A stretch of 64,000 nucleotides of DNA from Actinomycetota bacterium (GCA_019347675.1 JAHWKW010000012.1:21492-85491), one strand, 5' to 3'. Shown: positions 17,268 to 26,553, numbered from the stretch's first letter. Translations and numbers: made by a program. Notes: generated from the letters alone by a model not told the origin.

Positions 17268-19342
17268 ACCGGGTGGAGGGCCGCATCGTGGCGATCGATG
17301 GTCCGTCGGGCGTCGGGAAGTCCACCGTCGCTCGAGGTGTGGCCGACGCGCTCGACGTGCCGCACATCGACACCGGGGCGCTGTACCGGGCGGTCACCTT
17401 GGCGGTGCTTCGTGCCGGCGTGGACCCCCACGACGAGGACGCCACAGCCCGTGTCGCCGAGCAGCGCCAGATCGAGCGTCGCGACGGCCGGACCTACCTC
17501 GACGGCGATGACGTGGACGACCAGCTCCGTGGAGATGGGGTCACGGCCGCCGTCTCGGCGGTGTCCGCCCACCCCGGTGTGCGCGCGGCGCTGATCGACG
17601 TGCAACGCGACGCCGTGCTTCCCGGCGGAGGTGTCGTGGAGGGCCGAGACATCGGGACCGTTGTGTTCCCCGATGCCGACCTCAAGGTCTGGCTGACGGC
17701 CGACGCCGACGAGCGCGCTCGTCGCCGCGCGGCGCAGCAGGACATCGCCGACCAGTCGAGCGTGGCCGCGGAGCTGGCCCGGCGTGATGCGACCGACGCC
17801 GGCCGCTCGCTGGCGCCACTGGCCAAGGCCGAGGACGCCTGGGAGATCGACACCACCGACATGTCACCCGGGGAGACGATCCAGGCGGTGGTCGCCCTGG
17901 CCCGGGCCGTCTGGGGACAGGAACCCCACGAAGAGCCGGAGGCACCCCCCCAGACGGAACAGCTCGACCAGGCGGCCCTCGACGCGGCGGCGCTGCGTGC
18001 GATCGCCCCGACGCGGCGCGCCCTGCCACGGGTCGCGGTGATCGGCCGGCCGAACGTGGGCAAGTCCACCTTCGTGAACCGGGTGATCGGCCACCGCGCT
18101 GCGATCGTGGAGCAGAAACCGGGAGTGACGCGCGACCGGACCGAGCACGTGGCGACCTGGCGCGGCAGGGCGTTCACGATCGTGGACACCGGCGGTTGGG
18201 AGCACGGAGCCGACGGCATGGCCGGCCGGGTGGTCGAGCAAGCCGAGAAGGCCGTGGCCGAGGCTGACCTCGCGATCTTCCTCGTCGATGCGACGGTCGG
18301 GGCGCTGGCGGACGACGAGCGTTACGCCAAGCTGCTTCGCCGAGCCGGCACCCCGGTCCTGCTGGTGGCCAACAAGGTCGATTCGCCGAAGCAGGAGCCG
18401 CTGATCCACGAGCTGTACGGGCTCGGCCTCGGAGATCCCCTGCCGGTCTCGGCCGCGCACGGGCGTGCCATGGGTGACGTCCTCGACGCGATCGTCGACG
18501 TTCTGCCCGAGGACACGCCCGAGTCGCCACCCGACGAGTCCGGGATCCCGCGGGTCGCGGTCGTCGGTCGGCCCAACGTCGGCAAGTCCTCGCTGTTCAA
18601 CCAGCTCCTGGGTGAGGAACGTTCGATCGTCGATCCCGTCCCGCACACCACCCGGGACGCTGTTGACACGCTGGTCACGATCGATGGCGAGCCTTGGGTG
18701 TTCGTGGACACCGCAGGACTGCGGCGGCGCTACCGCCACGGCGAGGACACCGAGCTGTACAGCGCGGATCGGACCCGCCGGGCGGTCGAGACGGCCGACC
18801 TCGCACTGTTCGTCGTCGACGGTTCTGAACCGATCGGCGAGCAGGACCAGCGATTGGCGGCCATGGTCCGCGACGCCGGGTGCGGCATCGTGCTCGCCGT
18901 CAACAAGTGGGACCTGGTCGACGACGAGCGTCGTTCCGACCTGGAGCGCGAGCTCGAACGGCTGCTGGGTTTCGCCGGCTGGGCACCCCGGGTCAACGTC
19001 TCGGCGCTGACCGGTCGGGGAGTCGGGCGGATCGTTCCGTGGCTACGGAAGGTCTACGACGCCTACCGCACGCGGATCCCGACCGGAGAGCTGAACACGT
19101 GGCTGGGGGAGGTCACCGAGCGTGTCCCGCCGCCACCCGGTCCGGGGGGGAGATCCGCTCGGCTGAAGTACGTCACGCAGCCGGCCACCGGTCCGCCGAC
19201 GCTCGTCCTGTTCGGTAGCGGCCAACTGACTCCCGCATACCAGCGCTACCTCGAACGCACGCTGAGGGAGCGTTACGGGCTGGTGGGCACCCCCGTGCGG
19301 CTGCGGCTGCGTGGCGGCCGCCGCGCTGAACGCAGCCGGTGA
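17264..19342 (+). CDS. cmk-der: Fused cytidylate kinase and GTPase Der (EngA)
   Basis: One uninterrupted frame of 692 residues joins two enzymes. Residues 1-220 are cytidylate kinase (AIDGPSGVGKST, IDTGALYRA, VVEGRDIGTVVFPDA), which phosphorylates CMP/dCMP. After a linker of about 35 residues, residues 258-690 form Der: G-domain 1 with GRPNVGKSTFVNR and DTGGWE, G-domain 2 with GRPNVGKSSLFNQ, DTAGLRR and NKWDLVD, then the KH-like C-terminal domain. Der acts in 50S ribosome assembly. In many actinobacteria cmk and der are adjacent genes; here no stop separates them. GTG 17264 overlaps the aroA stop. Confidence 0.95.
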   Translation: MNRVEGRIVAIDGPSGVGKSTVARGVADALDVPHIDTGALYRAVTLAVLRAGVDPHDEDATARVAEQRQIERRDGRTYLDGDDVDDQLRGDGVTAAVSAVSAHPGVRAALIDVQRDAVLPGGGVVEGRDIGTVVFPDADLKVWLTADADERARRRAAQQDIADQSSVAAELARRDATDAGRSLAPLAKAEDAWEIDTTDMSPGETIQAVVALARAVWGQEPHEEPEAPPQTEQLDQAALDAAALRAIAPTRRALPRVAVIGRPNVGKSTFVNRVIGHRAAIVEQKPGVTRDRTEHVATWRGRAFTIVDTGGWEHGADGMAGRVVEQAEKAVAEADLAIFLVDATVGALADDERYAKLLRRAGTPVLLVANKVDSPKQEPLIHELYGLGLGDPLPVSAAHGRAMGDVLDAIVDVLPEDTPESPPDESGIPRVAVVGRPNVGKSSLFNQLLGEERSIVDPVPHTTRDAVDTLVTIDGEPWVFVDTAGLRRRYRHGEDTELYSADRTRRAVETADLALFVVDGSEPIGEQDQRLAAMVRDAGCGIVLAVNKWDLVDDERRSDLERELERLLGFAGWAPRVNVSALTGRGVGRIVPWLRKVYDAYRTRIPTGELNTWLGEVTERVPPPPGPGGRSARLKYVTQPATGPPTLVLFGSGQLTPAYQRYLERTLRERYGLVGTPVRLRLRGGRRAERSR

Positions 19343-19408
19343 CCGACGGCGGGGAACCACGCTCCGTGCTCGAACGTCCCACGGGACGCCACCGGGACCG
19401 GAGGGACC

Positions 19409-20441
19409 ATGCGGCGGGTGCTCACCGCCATCACCCTGGTCGTCCTACTGGCGCTGGCCACCACCGCCCGATGGCCTGTGCGGCCCTGATCGGACCCAAC
19501 GGATCGGTGAGTGTCGAGCGCACGACCACGCTCGCCGCCTACCAGGACGGCGTGGAGCGCTACGTGACCAGTTTCGCGTTCGCTGGCGGTGGCGCTGAGT
19601 TTGGAGCCATCGTCCCGTTGCCGGGTGTCCCCACGAGCGTGGTCCGGGGCGGAGACTGGACCCTCCAGCGCCTCGTCCAGGAGGTGACCCCAGCCGAGAC
19701 GGTCGCCTTGGCGCAGGCCGCCCCCGACCGCGCGGGGGCACGGGTTTTGCGGGAGGTCCAGATCGATGCCCTGGACATCACCATCGTCGAGGGAGGCGGG
19801 GACGCGGTCGGGCGCTGGGCGAAGGACAACGGCTTCCGGCTCACACCCGGCTTTCCCGAGATCCTCGACTTCTACGCCTCCCGTAGCCCCATCTTCATGG
19901 CGGCTCGGTACGACCTGGCCCGCGCCGGCCCGGAGGGCCTCGCTGTCGGCGGCGGCACACCCGTGCACCTCACCATCCCGACGCCTACCCCTGGGTTCCG
20001 CTGCGCATCCTGGGGGCCGGCGCTGCGCCCGGTGACCGGGTCGAAGCCGACATCTTCCTACTGACCGGGGACGAACCTGCGCTCCTGCCGGCGCCGCGCC
20101 GCGGCGTGCAACGCACCACGTCGCGGCCCGCCTCAGCGGAGCTCCTGGCCGACCTCCGTTCCGACGACGGCATGGGTTGGGTTCCGGCCTCGATGTGGTT
20201 GACGCACTTCCGACTCGACATCCCGGCCGGCGACCTGACGTTCGACCTCGCCGTCGATGCGTCGAGCGCCGGTCAGCCGTCCGTGGTCGCCGCCGGACTG
20301 GCTGGGGTGGTCGGTGACGGCGGCGAGCGGGCCAACAGCTGGATGCGGTCGGTACTCCCGGCGGTGATCGTCGCGCTGAGCGGCCTGGTGCTGACCGCCG
20401 GGACGTGGTGGGTTTCGCGTGCGGCCGACGATGTGGCGTGA
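19409..20441 (+). pseudogene. DUF2330-type exported protein, two frameshifts
   Basis: ATG 19409 behind a GAGGG site starts a signal peptide (MRRVLTAITLVVLLALATTA), but the frame soon closes. The mature part resumes one frame back with CAALIGPNGSVSVERTTTL, the hallmark of DUF2330 proteins, then loses one more base near 19984, after which YPWVPLRILGAGAAPGDRVEADIFLLTGDE and the C-terminal membrane helix (SVLPAVIVALSGLVLTAGTWW) appear in a third frame. Both lesions look like single-base losses near C-rich runs. Function of DUF2330 proteins is unknown. Sequencing error cannot be excluded from the sequence alone. Confidence 0.75.
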
Positions 20442-20858
20442 CGATCATCACCCACCCGCGGGTCCTGGCGATCGCCAGCATCGCCGTCGCGGGACTGGTC
20501 GGGCTGATCGCCGGAGCCATCACTGCCGGGCCGCGGACCCGTCCACGTCCTGATCGAACACAGCAACTTCGTCGTCGAGGACGGCGCCCTGGTGGTGCGG
20601 GAGACACCCTGCGGCTGGTCGTGCACAACCGCGACCCGATCGATCATGAGCTGGTCGCCGGAGATCTCGATACGCAACTCCGGCACGAGCGCGGGACCGA
20701 CCGCCACCACGACGGAGCGCACGGTGCGGTGTCTGTGGCGGCAGGGGACACGGGCGAGACCATCCACGTTCTCAGCGGCGAGCTCGTGGCTGGGCTGTCA
20801 TCTGCCCGGCCACTGGGATTACGGGATGAAGCTCCCGGTCCGCGTGGTCGGTCGGTGA
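20438..20858 (+). pseudogene. Membrane-anchored cupredoxin-like protein, three frameshifts
   Basis: GTG 20438 overlaps the stop of the DUF2330 frame and opens an N-terminal helix (VLAIASIAVAGLVGLIAGAI). Read across three frames, the remainder is a small blue-copper domain: HVLIEHSNFVVEDGALVV, then LRLVVHNRDPIDHELVAGD with a ligand His, then GCHLPGHWDYGMKLPV, which carries the Cys-x4-His-x4-Met type 1 copper pattern. Shifts fall near 20541, 20600 and 20785. The gene would make a copper electron carrier or sensor outside the cell. Its decay together with the upstream DUF2330 gene suggests loss of one unit. Confidence 0.68.
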
Positions 20859-20956
20859 AGCGTCGCGCCGTCGCCCGCTTCGGGTCCGGCCGATCGGCTC
20901 GTCTGGGCGGGGTGGCTCTGGTAGCGTCGCGTCGCGGCCGGGATCCCGGCCGCGAA

Positions 20957-21030
20957 CGGGCTGTGGCGCAGTCAGGTAGCGCACTCGTCTGGGGGGCGAG
21001 GGGTCGCCGGTTCAAGTCCGGCCAGCCCGA
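20957..21030 (+). tRNA. tRNA-Pro (anticodon GGG)
   Basis: A full cloverleaf is seen: acceptor CGGGCTG pairs with CAGCCCG (21023-21029) and is followed by discriminator A; anticodon stem CTCGT/GCGAG encloses loop CTGGGGG, giving anticodon GGG; the T-arm is GCCGG-TTCAAGT-CCGGC. CCA is not encoded. The last seven bases also begin a 28-bp tandem repeat. Confidence 0.95.
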
Positions 21031-21149
21031 CCGGCGCGTGAGGTCGCTTCCAGCCCGACCGGCGCGTGAGGTCGCTTCCAGCCCGACCGGCGCGTGAGGT
21101 CGCTTCCAGCCCGACCGGCGCGTGAGGTCGCTTCCAGCCCGACCGGCGC
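21024..21149 (+). repeat. 28-bp tandem repeat starting in the tRNA-Pro 3' end
   Basis: Four identical 28-bp units (21024-21051, 21052-21079, 21080-21107, 21108-21135) are followed by a 14-base partial unit. Each begins with AGCCCGA, the tRNA 3' terminus, and contains GGCGCGTGAGGTCGCTTCC. There are no spacers between units, so this is no CRISPR array. Confidence 0.95.
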
Positions 21150-21219
21150 TCGACGGTCGTCGTCCGGGAACCTCCGGAAGGTGGCGAGTAGGCTGCCGCA
21201 CGGCGACCACAGGACCGCG

Positions 21220-21864
21220 ATGTCGGTGTTCCGGAGTGGCTCCCGCAACGACGGGTCGGAGGTCGTCACCGACCGCCTCTTGACCCTCCCGAACGTTCTC
21301 TCGGTCATCCGGCTCGCGGCGCTGCCGCTGGTGTACGCGGACATCGCCGGCGGGCGTGAAGCCCGTGGGCTGATCGTGCTGATCGTGGTGGCATCGAGCG
21401 ACTTCGTCGACGGGTACCTCGCACGCCGTCTGGGTCAGGTATCCCGGTTGGGGCAGATCGCCGATCCCGTCAGCGATCGTCTCCTGGTGGTCGTGGTGGG
21501 GATCGCACTGATCGTTGGGGGGATCGTGCCGCTGTGGGCTATGGCGGTGATCTTCGCCCGCGATGCCTTCATGCTGGTCGGTGGCTCGTACCTGCTGTGG
21601 CGAGGTGTTGACCCGCCGCCAGTGACCGACCTCGGGAAGGCTGCGACGTTCGGGCTGATGGGTGCGCTGACGCTGTTCCTGGTGGCGCGCGTGTTCGACT
21701 CGACCCAGTTACGAGGTTCCGCGTGGGTCATGCTCGGCGGGAGCAGCGTCCTGTACTACCTCGCTGCCGGGCAGTACGTCCGCGCGGGTCATGCCACCAT
21801 CCGCGCCCGCCGGGTGTCGCGTCGTCGTGAGAGCGAGCCGGTCCCCGCCGGCGATGAGCGGTGA
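21220..21864 (+). CDS. CDP-alcohol phosphatidyltransferase family protein
   Basis: ATG 21220 (AGGA nine bases upstream) gives a membrane protein with about five helices. The catalytic signature DG-x2-AR-x8-G-x3-D-x3-D is intact (DGYLARRLGQVSRLGQIADP then VSD). Such enzymes swap the CMP of a CDP-diacylglycerol for an alcohol such as glycerol 3-phosphate or inositol, making phospholipids at the inner membrane. The substrate is not clear from sequence. In mycobacteria a pgsA-like gene also lies a little upstream of gcvH, so this is the probable orthologue. A charged C-terminal tail of about 30 residues follows the last helix. Confidence 0.88.
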   Translation: MSVFRSGSRNDGSEVVTDRLLTLPNVLSVIRLAALPLVYADIAGGREARGLIVLIVVASSDFVDGYLARRLGQVSRLGQIADPVSDRLLVVVVGIALIVGGIVPLWAMAVIFARDAFMLVGGSYLLWRGVDPPPVTDLGKAATFGLMGALTLFLVARVFDSTQLRGSAWVMLGGSSVLYYLAAGQYVRAGHATIRARRVSRRRESEPVPAGDER

Positions 21865-21985
21865 TCGGCGTGTCCGACGAGTGGGAACCGAGCAAAACCG
21901 TAGACCGGATACCGGTGCAAGCAGTACGGTCAGCACCGCAGTCGTCGTTCTCAGTGGCGCGGACGTCGACGCGGAGGTGACGATA

Positions 21986-23191
21986 GTGGCCGAGGTCACG
22001 CTGGACACGGTGGACAAGATCTACCCCGACGGGACGCACGCGGTGAAGGAGATGTCCCTCGACATCGGGGACGGCGAGTTCATCGTCCTGGTCGGGCCGT
22101 CGGGCTGCGGGAAGACGACCGCGTTGCGGATGGTGGCCGGTCTGGAGGAGATCAGCGACGGGCAGGTCCGCATCGGCGGGCGGGTGGTGAACCGGATGCC
22201 ACCCAAGGATCGTGACATCGCCATGGTTTTCCAGAACTATGCGCTGTATCCGCACCTGACCGTTGCGGACAACATCGGTTTCGGGTTGAAGCTCCGCAAG
22301 ATGCCCAAGGACGAGATCCGCGACCGTGTCGGCGACGCCGCGAAGATCCTCGGCATCGAGGACCTACTGGATCGCAAGCCCAAGGCACTGTCCGGCGGCC
22401 AACGTCAGCGCGTTGCCATGGGACGCGCGATCGTCCGCGAACCACAGGCTTTCCTGATGGATGAGCCTCTGTCCAACCTCGACGCGAAGCTGCGCGTCCA
22501 GATGCGTGCGGAGGTCCTGCGCATCCAGAAGGGCCTAGGCACCACCACCATCTACGTCACCCACGACCAGACCGAGGCCATGACGATGGGCGATCGTGTG
22601 GCGGTGATGCGCAAAGGGTTCCTGCAGCAGGTCGCTCCGCCCCAGGAGCTATACGACCGTCCCGTCAACCTGTTCGTGGCCGGGTTCATCGGTTCGCCCG
22701 CCATGAACATGACCATGGCGAAGGTCACGTTCGATGCCGATCGGGCGTTCGTCGAGTTCGGGAGCAACCGGCTGCGCATCGACGATCAGGTCCTCCAGCA
22801 GCGCCCCGCCCTGCGCGACCTCGACGGCCGTGACGTGGTGCTGGGGATCCGCCCGGAGGACATGGAGGACGCCGCGATCGATCCCGACACTGCCGAGGAC
22901 CGCCGCATGCGCGCGGAGGTAGAGCTCACCGAGTCGATGGGCTCCGAGGTGTACGTGCACTTCACCCTCGATTCGCCGCGGGTCCTGACCGAGGACACCA
23001 GGGAGCTCGCCGAGGACGTCGGAGCGGGCGACCTCGAGGACCTCGGGCCCGGCGAAAAGGGAGAGACCGACTTCGTCGCCCGCTTCCACCCCACGACCGG
23101 GGCCAAGATCGGTGAGGTGGCCGACATCGCCGTCGACACCAGACGGCTGCACTTCTTCGACCTCGACAGCGGTCGGTCGATCTTCGACTAG
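21986..23191 (+). CDS. Carbohydrate ABC transporter ATP-binding protein (UgpC/MsmK type)
   Basis: GTG 21986 is preceded by GGAGG (21973-21977). The 401-residue protein has Walker A GPSGCGKTT, Q-loop MVFQNYALYPHLTV, signature LSGGQRQR, Walker B AFLMDEPLSNLDAKLR and THDQTEAMT, then a TOBE/OB regulatory region (GIRPEDM, SEVYVHF). This is the MalK/UgpC class that powers sugar or glycerol-phosphate import. An acidic stretch (about residues 330-355) inside the C-terminal domain is unusual. It heads a four-gene set with two permeases and a lipoprotein, lying 33 bases before the first permease. Confidence 0.94.
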   Translation: MAEVTLDTVDKIYPDGTHAVKEMSLDIGDGEFIVLVGPSGCGKTTALRMVAGLEEISDGQVRIGGRVVNRMPPKDRDIAMVFQNYALYPHLTVADNIGFGLKLRKMPKDEIRDRVGDAAKILGIEDLLDRKPKALSGGQRQRVAMGRAIVREPQAFLMDEPLSNLDAKLRVQMRAEVLRIQKGLGTTTIYVTHDQTEAMTMGDRVAVMRKGFLQQVAPPQELYDRPVNLFVAGFIGSPAMNMTMAKVTFDADRAFVEFGSNRLRIDDQVLQQRPALRDLDGRDVVLGIRPEDMEDAAIDPDTAEDRRMRAEVELTESMGSEVYVHFTLDSPRVLTEDTRELAEDVGAGDLEDLGPGEKGETDFVARFHPTTGAKIGEVADIAVDTRRLHFFDLDSGRSIFD

Positions 23192-23223
23192 GCGCCACCG
23201 CCCGGAGCGTGAGGGAGGGGAGC

Positions 23224-24165
23224 ATGGCAGCTGGCGCTGAGGCGACCGCCCCGGGGGCTGGGACCGGCGCGCTGGCGGGATGGTTCCGCCACCACGCGTT
23301 CGAGATCGCGCTGGTCGCGCCGCTGGTCCTCTACGTGCTGGTCTTCACGGTCGCGCCCATCTTCGACACCTTCCGGATCTCTTTCACGGCGAGGTTCGCC
23401 GAGACCTTCCCGTCCGCCGCGAACTACCGGGCCCTCCTGGACGACCCCGTCTTCCGCGACGCGGTGATCAACACCGTGATTGTGGCGTTGCTGTCGATCG
23501 CCCTGGAGCTCGCGGTCGGCATGGCCACGGCGCTGGCCCTCCACAAGCGGTTCTTCGGGCGGGGTTTCGCCCGGACGGTCCTGCTGATCCCTCTCGGCGT
23601 GCCCACCATCGTCTCCGGTGCGGTGATGCTGCTGATCTTCAGCCGCTCGGGGTACCTCAACGCCGTCATGTTCCACGTGGCCGACCTCGTCAGCGTGATT
23701 CCCGGCCTCGAGTGGAGCTACCAGCCGATCAACCTCACGGTCGCCGGCGGATGGCGAACGCTGTTCACGGTCGCCGTCGCCGACATGTGGAAGGTCCTGC
23801 CGATCGTGACATTGATCTTCCTCGCGGGCTTGCAGTCCATCCCCGAGGAGGTCTACGAGGCCGCGGACATCGACGGCGCCACGGTCTGGCAGAAGTTCAC
23901 ACGGGTCACCCTGCCGCTGCTGGTGCCCTACATCACCATGGCCCTGATCCTGCGGGCGATCGACGCGTTCCGGATCTTCGAGCTAGCGCTCGTCCTGGCG
24001 GGACGGGTCGAGTCGATCCTGCACGTCTACATCTGGAACCGGTACGCCCCGCCGACCAACGATCCGTTCACCGCGGCCGCCGGCGCAGCCGTGCTGTTCG
24101 CGATCATCATGGTGTTCATCGTGCTGTACCTGAAGCTGGTCGGGACCCGGGCGGCGCAACGATGA
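23224..24165 (+). CDS. Sugar ABC transporter permease (MalF/UgpA type)
   Basis: ATG 23224 with a GGAGGGG site gives 313 residues and six helices. The EAA loop that docks to the ATPase is clear: EEVYEAADIDGATVWQKF followed by TLPLL. Together with the next gene it should form the heterodimeric membrane channel. Its stop overlaps the start of the second permease (ATGA). Confidence 0.93.
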   Translation: MAAGAEATAPGAGTGALAGWFRHHAFEIALVAPLVLYVLVFTVAPIFDTFRISFTARFAETFPSAANYRALLDDPVFRDAVINTVIVALLSIALELAVGMATALALHKRFFGRGFARTVLLIPLGVPTIVSGAVMLLIFSRSGYLNAVMFHVADLVSVIPGLEWSYQPINLTVAGGWRTLFTVAVADMWKVLPIVTLIFLAGLQSIPEEVYEAADIDGATVWQKFTRVTLPLLVPYITMALILRAIDAFRIFELALVLAGRVESILHVYIWNRYAPPTNDPFTAAAGAAVLFAIIMVFIVLYLKLVGTRAAQR

Positions 24166-25037
24166 CCGCGGACGCCAGCAGCATCGGTCGAGGACGGGTC
24201 GCGGCCGGCGACCGGCGCGACCGCCTACAGCCGATCCTGAAGCTGGCTTTCCCCGTCTGGGTCGTCGTGTCTCTCCTGATCGTGCTGTTTCCGATCTACC
24301 TCGTGTTCATGGTGTCGGTCGCGCCCGGCGATGCGCTGTTCGGGGTCAGGCCGTCGCTGTTCGTGACCGAGCCGACGCTGCGGTTCTGGCGGGGCGTGAT
24401 CGGCGGAGGATCGATGGTCCCCCCGCTGGTCAAGAGCCTCGTCGTGGCCACCGCCACGACGATCCTCGCGATCGTGATCGCCGCGCCCGCCGCGTACGTG
24501 ATCTCTCGCCTGCCGGTCAGTTACCGCTACACGATCGTCCTCGGCCTGCTCGTGACCCGGATGTTCCCGGAGTTCTCGATCGGCATCTCTGTGGCGACGC
24601 GGTTCGCGGGGTTCGGCCTGATCGACACGTACCTGGGACTGGTCCTGGCCCACCTGATCGGTTCCCTGCCGTTCATCGCCTGGATCCTCGTCGGGACGTT
24701 CGAGACGATTCCGGCCGACCTCGAGGAAGCCGCGTTCGTGGACGGAGCATCGCGTCTGCAGACGCTGCTGCGGGTGGTGATGCCGCTGGCAGCCGGCGGG
24801 ATCGCTGTGGCGTCGCTGTTCGTGTGGCTGTACTCCTGGAACGAGTTCCTGTACGCCCGGCTGTTGACGACCAACCAGAACACCCTGCCTCTGCAGGTAT
24901 TCCAGGCGATCGACCGTGGTACCGCCCAGTCGATGGCGACGTTCGCGGCAGTGTTGACCCTCCCGATCCTGGTGATCGTCTACTTCCTGCAGCGCTACCT
25001 CAAGCCCGGCGCTTTGGGCGGCGCCGTGAAGGGCTGA
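24162..25037 (+). CDS. Sugar ABC transporter permease (MalG/UgpE type)
   Basis: The ATG at 24162 overlaps the previous stop. The 291-residue protein has six helices, begins with a charged cytoplasmic segment and carries the second-subunit EAA loop DLEEAAFVDGASRLQTLL followed by VVMPLAAGG. The SWNEFLYARLL helix and LPLQVFQ segment are typical of MalG-type permeases. It completes the channel fed by the binding protein encoded next. Confidence 0.93.
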   Translation: MTADASSIGRGRVAAGDRRDRLQPILKLAFPVWVVVSLLIVLFPIYLVFMVSVAPGDALFGVRPSLFVTEPTLRFWRGVIGGGSMVPPLVKSLVVATATTILAIVIAAPAAYVISRLPVSYRYTIVLGLLVTRMFPEFSIGISVATRFAGFGLIDTYLGLVLAHLIGSLPFIAWILVGTFETIPADLEEAAFVDGASRLQTLLRVVMPLAAGGIAVASLFVWLYSWNEFLYARLLTTNQNTLPLQVFQAIDRGTAQSMATFAAVLTLPILVIVYFLQRYLKPGALGGAVKG

Positions 25038-25151
25038 GCGCACTCCGCTGGGTCAGGTTCTCTACTACCACTGTCGTTGGTAGGGTGCCCTCCCGGCGAC
25101 GGGATGCACCACCGAGTTGAGCGAGCCACTGATCCGACGAGAGGACCAGAC

Positions 25152-26429
25152 ATGAGATCGGGACGTACGACGACCATCCTGCTGGCGGTCATAGCGCTCG
25201 TCGCGGCCGCCTGCGGCGACGGCGGTGGCCCCGCCGCGGGGCCGGGCACGGTGGCCACGGCCGACCTGTCCGGCACCGAGATCACGATGAGCGTCTCGCT
25301 GGCGGAAGAGGAGCAGTCGACCGTCCGAGACGTGCTCGACCAGTTCGAGAACCAGACAGGAGCAACCGTCAACCTGACCTCGGTCGCGTCCTCCGACCTG
25401 CCCGAGAAGCTCCGAGTGGAGGTCGAAGCTGGCCGACCGACCATCCACCTGTTCGCACAGGACAACCTGGCACTGCGTGTCCTGGTCGACCGTGACCTCG
25501 TCGAGCCGCTTGACGACGTCGAGATCCCCGACGGGGTGCTGGAGTCGATGATCCCCGAGCAGTTCGACGGGACGCAGTACTTCCTGCCCTTCCGTCCCAA
25601 CGTCCAGGTCACCTACGTCAACTCCGAACGCCAGGAAGCCGCCGGCGTCGAGCTGCCGCATACGGTCGACGAGCTCGTCTCGGCCGCGCAGACCCTTCGG
25701 GAGGAGGCCGGAACCGGTGTGGTGACCCTGTCGCTCGCCGAGGGCGACCCCGCGGCCGTCACGCTGTCGGAGTTCATCGTGTCCTACGGCGGAGATCCGC
25801 TGGTGCTGAACGACGAGGGTTCCGTGGCGGCGTACGAGACGCTGCAGCGGATGTGGCAGGACGGCCTCCTGTCCGAGGAGTCGCAGCTCGCGAAGTTCGA
25901 CACGCAGGTGGACTACCTGATCGGCGAGACGTCGTGGATCGGCAAGAACTGGCCGTTCACGTCGAACGTCCTACAGGAGCAGGGCCTGCTCGACCGCTTC
26001 ACCGTCTACGAGGGTTGGCGCGGGCCGCAACGCGCCGCGCACGTGATCGGCGGTGACGTCCTGGGCGTCCCGCGGGGCGTCGAAGGTCAGCAACGCGAGG
26101 CCGCGGTGGAGCTGGCCAAGTTCCTGATGTCCCAGGAGATCCAGACTCAGCTGGTGGCCGAGAACGGGTGGCCGTCGGTGCGCGAAGACGCGCTCGCGGA
26201 GGTCCCGCCTGAGTTGCAGGAGACGTTCGAGGCGGTCCAGGCGGCCCTGGAGGACGGCTGGTACCGGCCGAACGTGGCGTACTGGTCGGACGTCACCGAG
26301 GCGATCAACGACGGGATCCGCCGGATCATCTTCGGGGGTGAGGACGCGCAGGCCACCCTCGACGAACTGCACGACAGCATCGCACAGGCGGCCGAGCGGG
26401 CCGGTGAGGAGTACCCGCCGAGCTCCTGA
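25152..26429 (+). CDS. Extracellular solute-binding lipoprotein of a sugar ABC transporter
   Basis: ATG 25152 follows GAGGA. The signal peptide ends in a lipobox (LVAAAC), so the mature protein should be a membrane-tethered lipoprotein. The 425 residues have the family 1 sugar-binding pattern: TEITMSVSLAEEEQ, then LRVEVEAGRPTIHLFAQDNLA, YFLPFRPNVQVTYVNSE, and GDVLGVPRG with LAKFLMSQEIQTQ. It would deliver its ligand, probably an oligosaccharide, to the permeases. Position last in the set, behind 114 non-coding bases, suggests a separate promoter. The exact sugar cannot be told. Confidence 0.92.
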   Translation: MRSGRTTTILLAVIALVAAACGDGGGPAAGPGTVATADLSGTEITMSVSLAEEEQSTVRDVLDQFENQTGATVNLTSVASSDLPEKLRVEVEAGRPTIHLFAQDNLALRVLVDRDLVEPLDDVEIPDGVLESMIPEQFDGTQYFLPFRPNVQVTYVNSERQEAAGVELPHTVDELVSAAQTLREEAGTGVVTLSLAEGDPAAVTLSEFIVSYGGDPLVLNDEGSVAAYETLQRMWQDGLLSEESQLAKFDTQVDYLIGETSWIGKNWPFTSNVLQEQGLLDRFTVYEGWRGPQRAAHVIGGDVLGVPRGVEGQQREAAVELAKFLMSQEIQTQLVAENGWPSVREDALAEVPPELQETFEAVQAALEDGWYRPNVAYWSDVTEAINDGIRRIIFGGEDAQATLDELHDSIAQAAERAGEEYPPSS

Positions 26430-26445
26430 CCAATCACGGGCCCAA

Positions 26446-26466
26446 CACCCTGCCCCTGGGTAGGGG
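26446..26466 (+). terminator. Possible hairpin terminator after the ABC transporter
   Basis: CCCTGCC and GGGTAGGG can pair almost fully around a very short loop just behind the last transporter gene. No U-run is present. Confidence 0.3.
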
Positions 26467-26553
26467 GCGACGAGACGACACCGACCGACTTGTCGGGCGT
26501 TGCTCGTACCTGCTGGAATGGGCGTCCTCATCGCCAGCAAGGGGAGGGGCAGG

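Noticed and set aside
21024..21149. CRISPR array next to tRNA-Pro
   Set aside because: The 28-bp units are directly joined without spacers and begin inside the tRNA; no cas genes are near.
24162..25037. Longer frame starting at 23280 as one fused permease
   Set aside because: The part before 24162 is a shadow of the first permease; ATG 24162 with stop/start overlap is the natural start.
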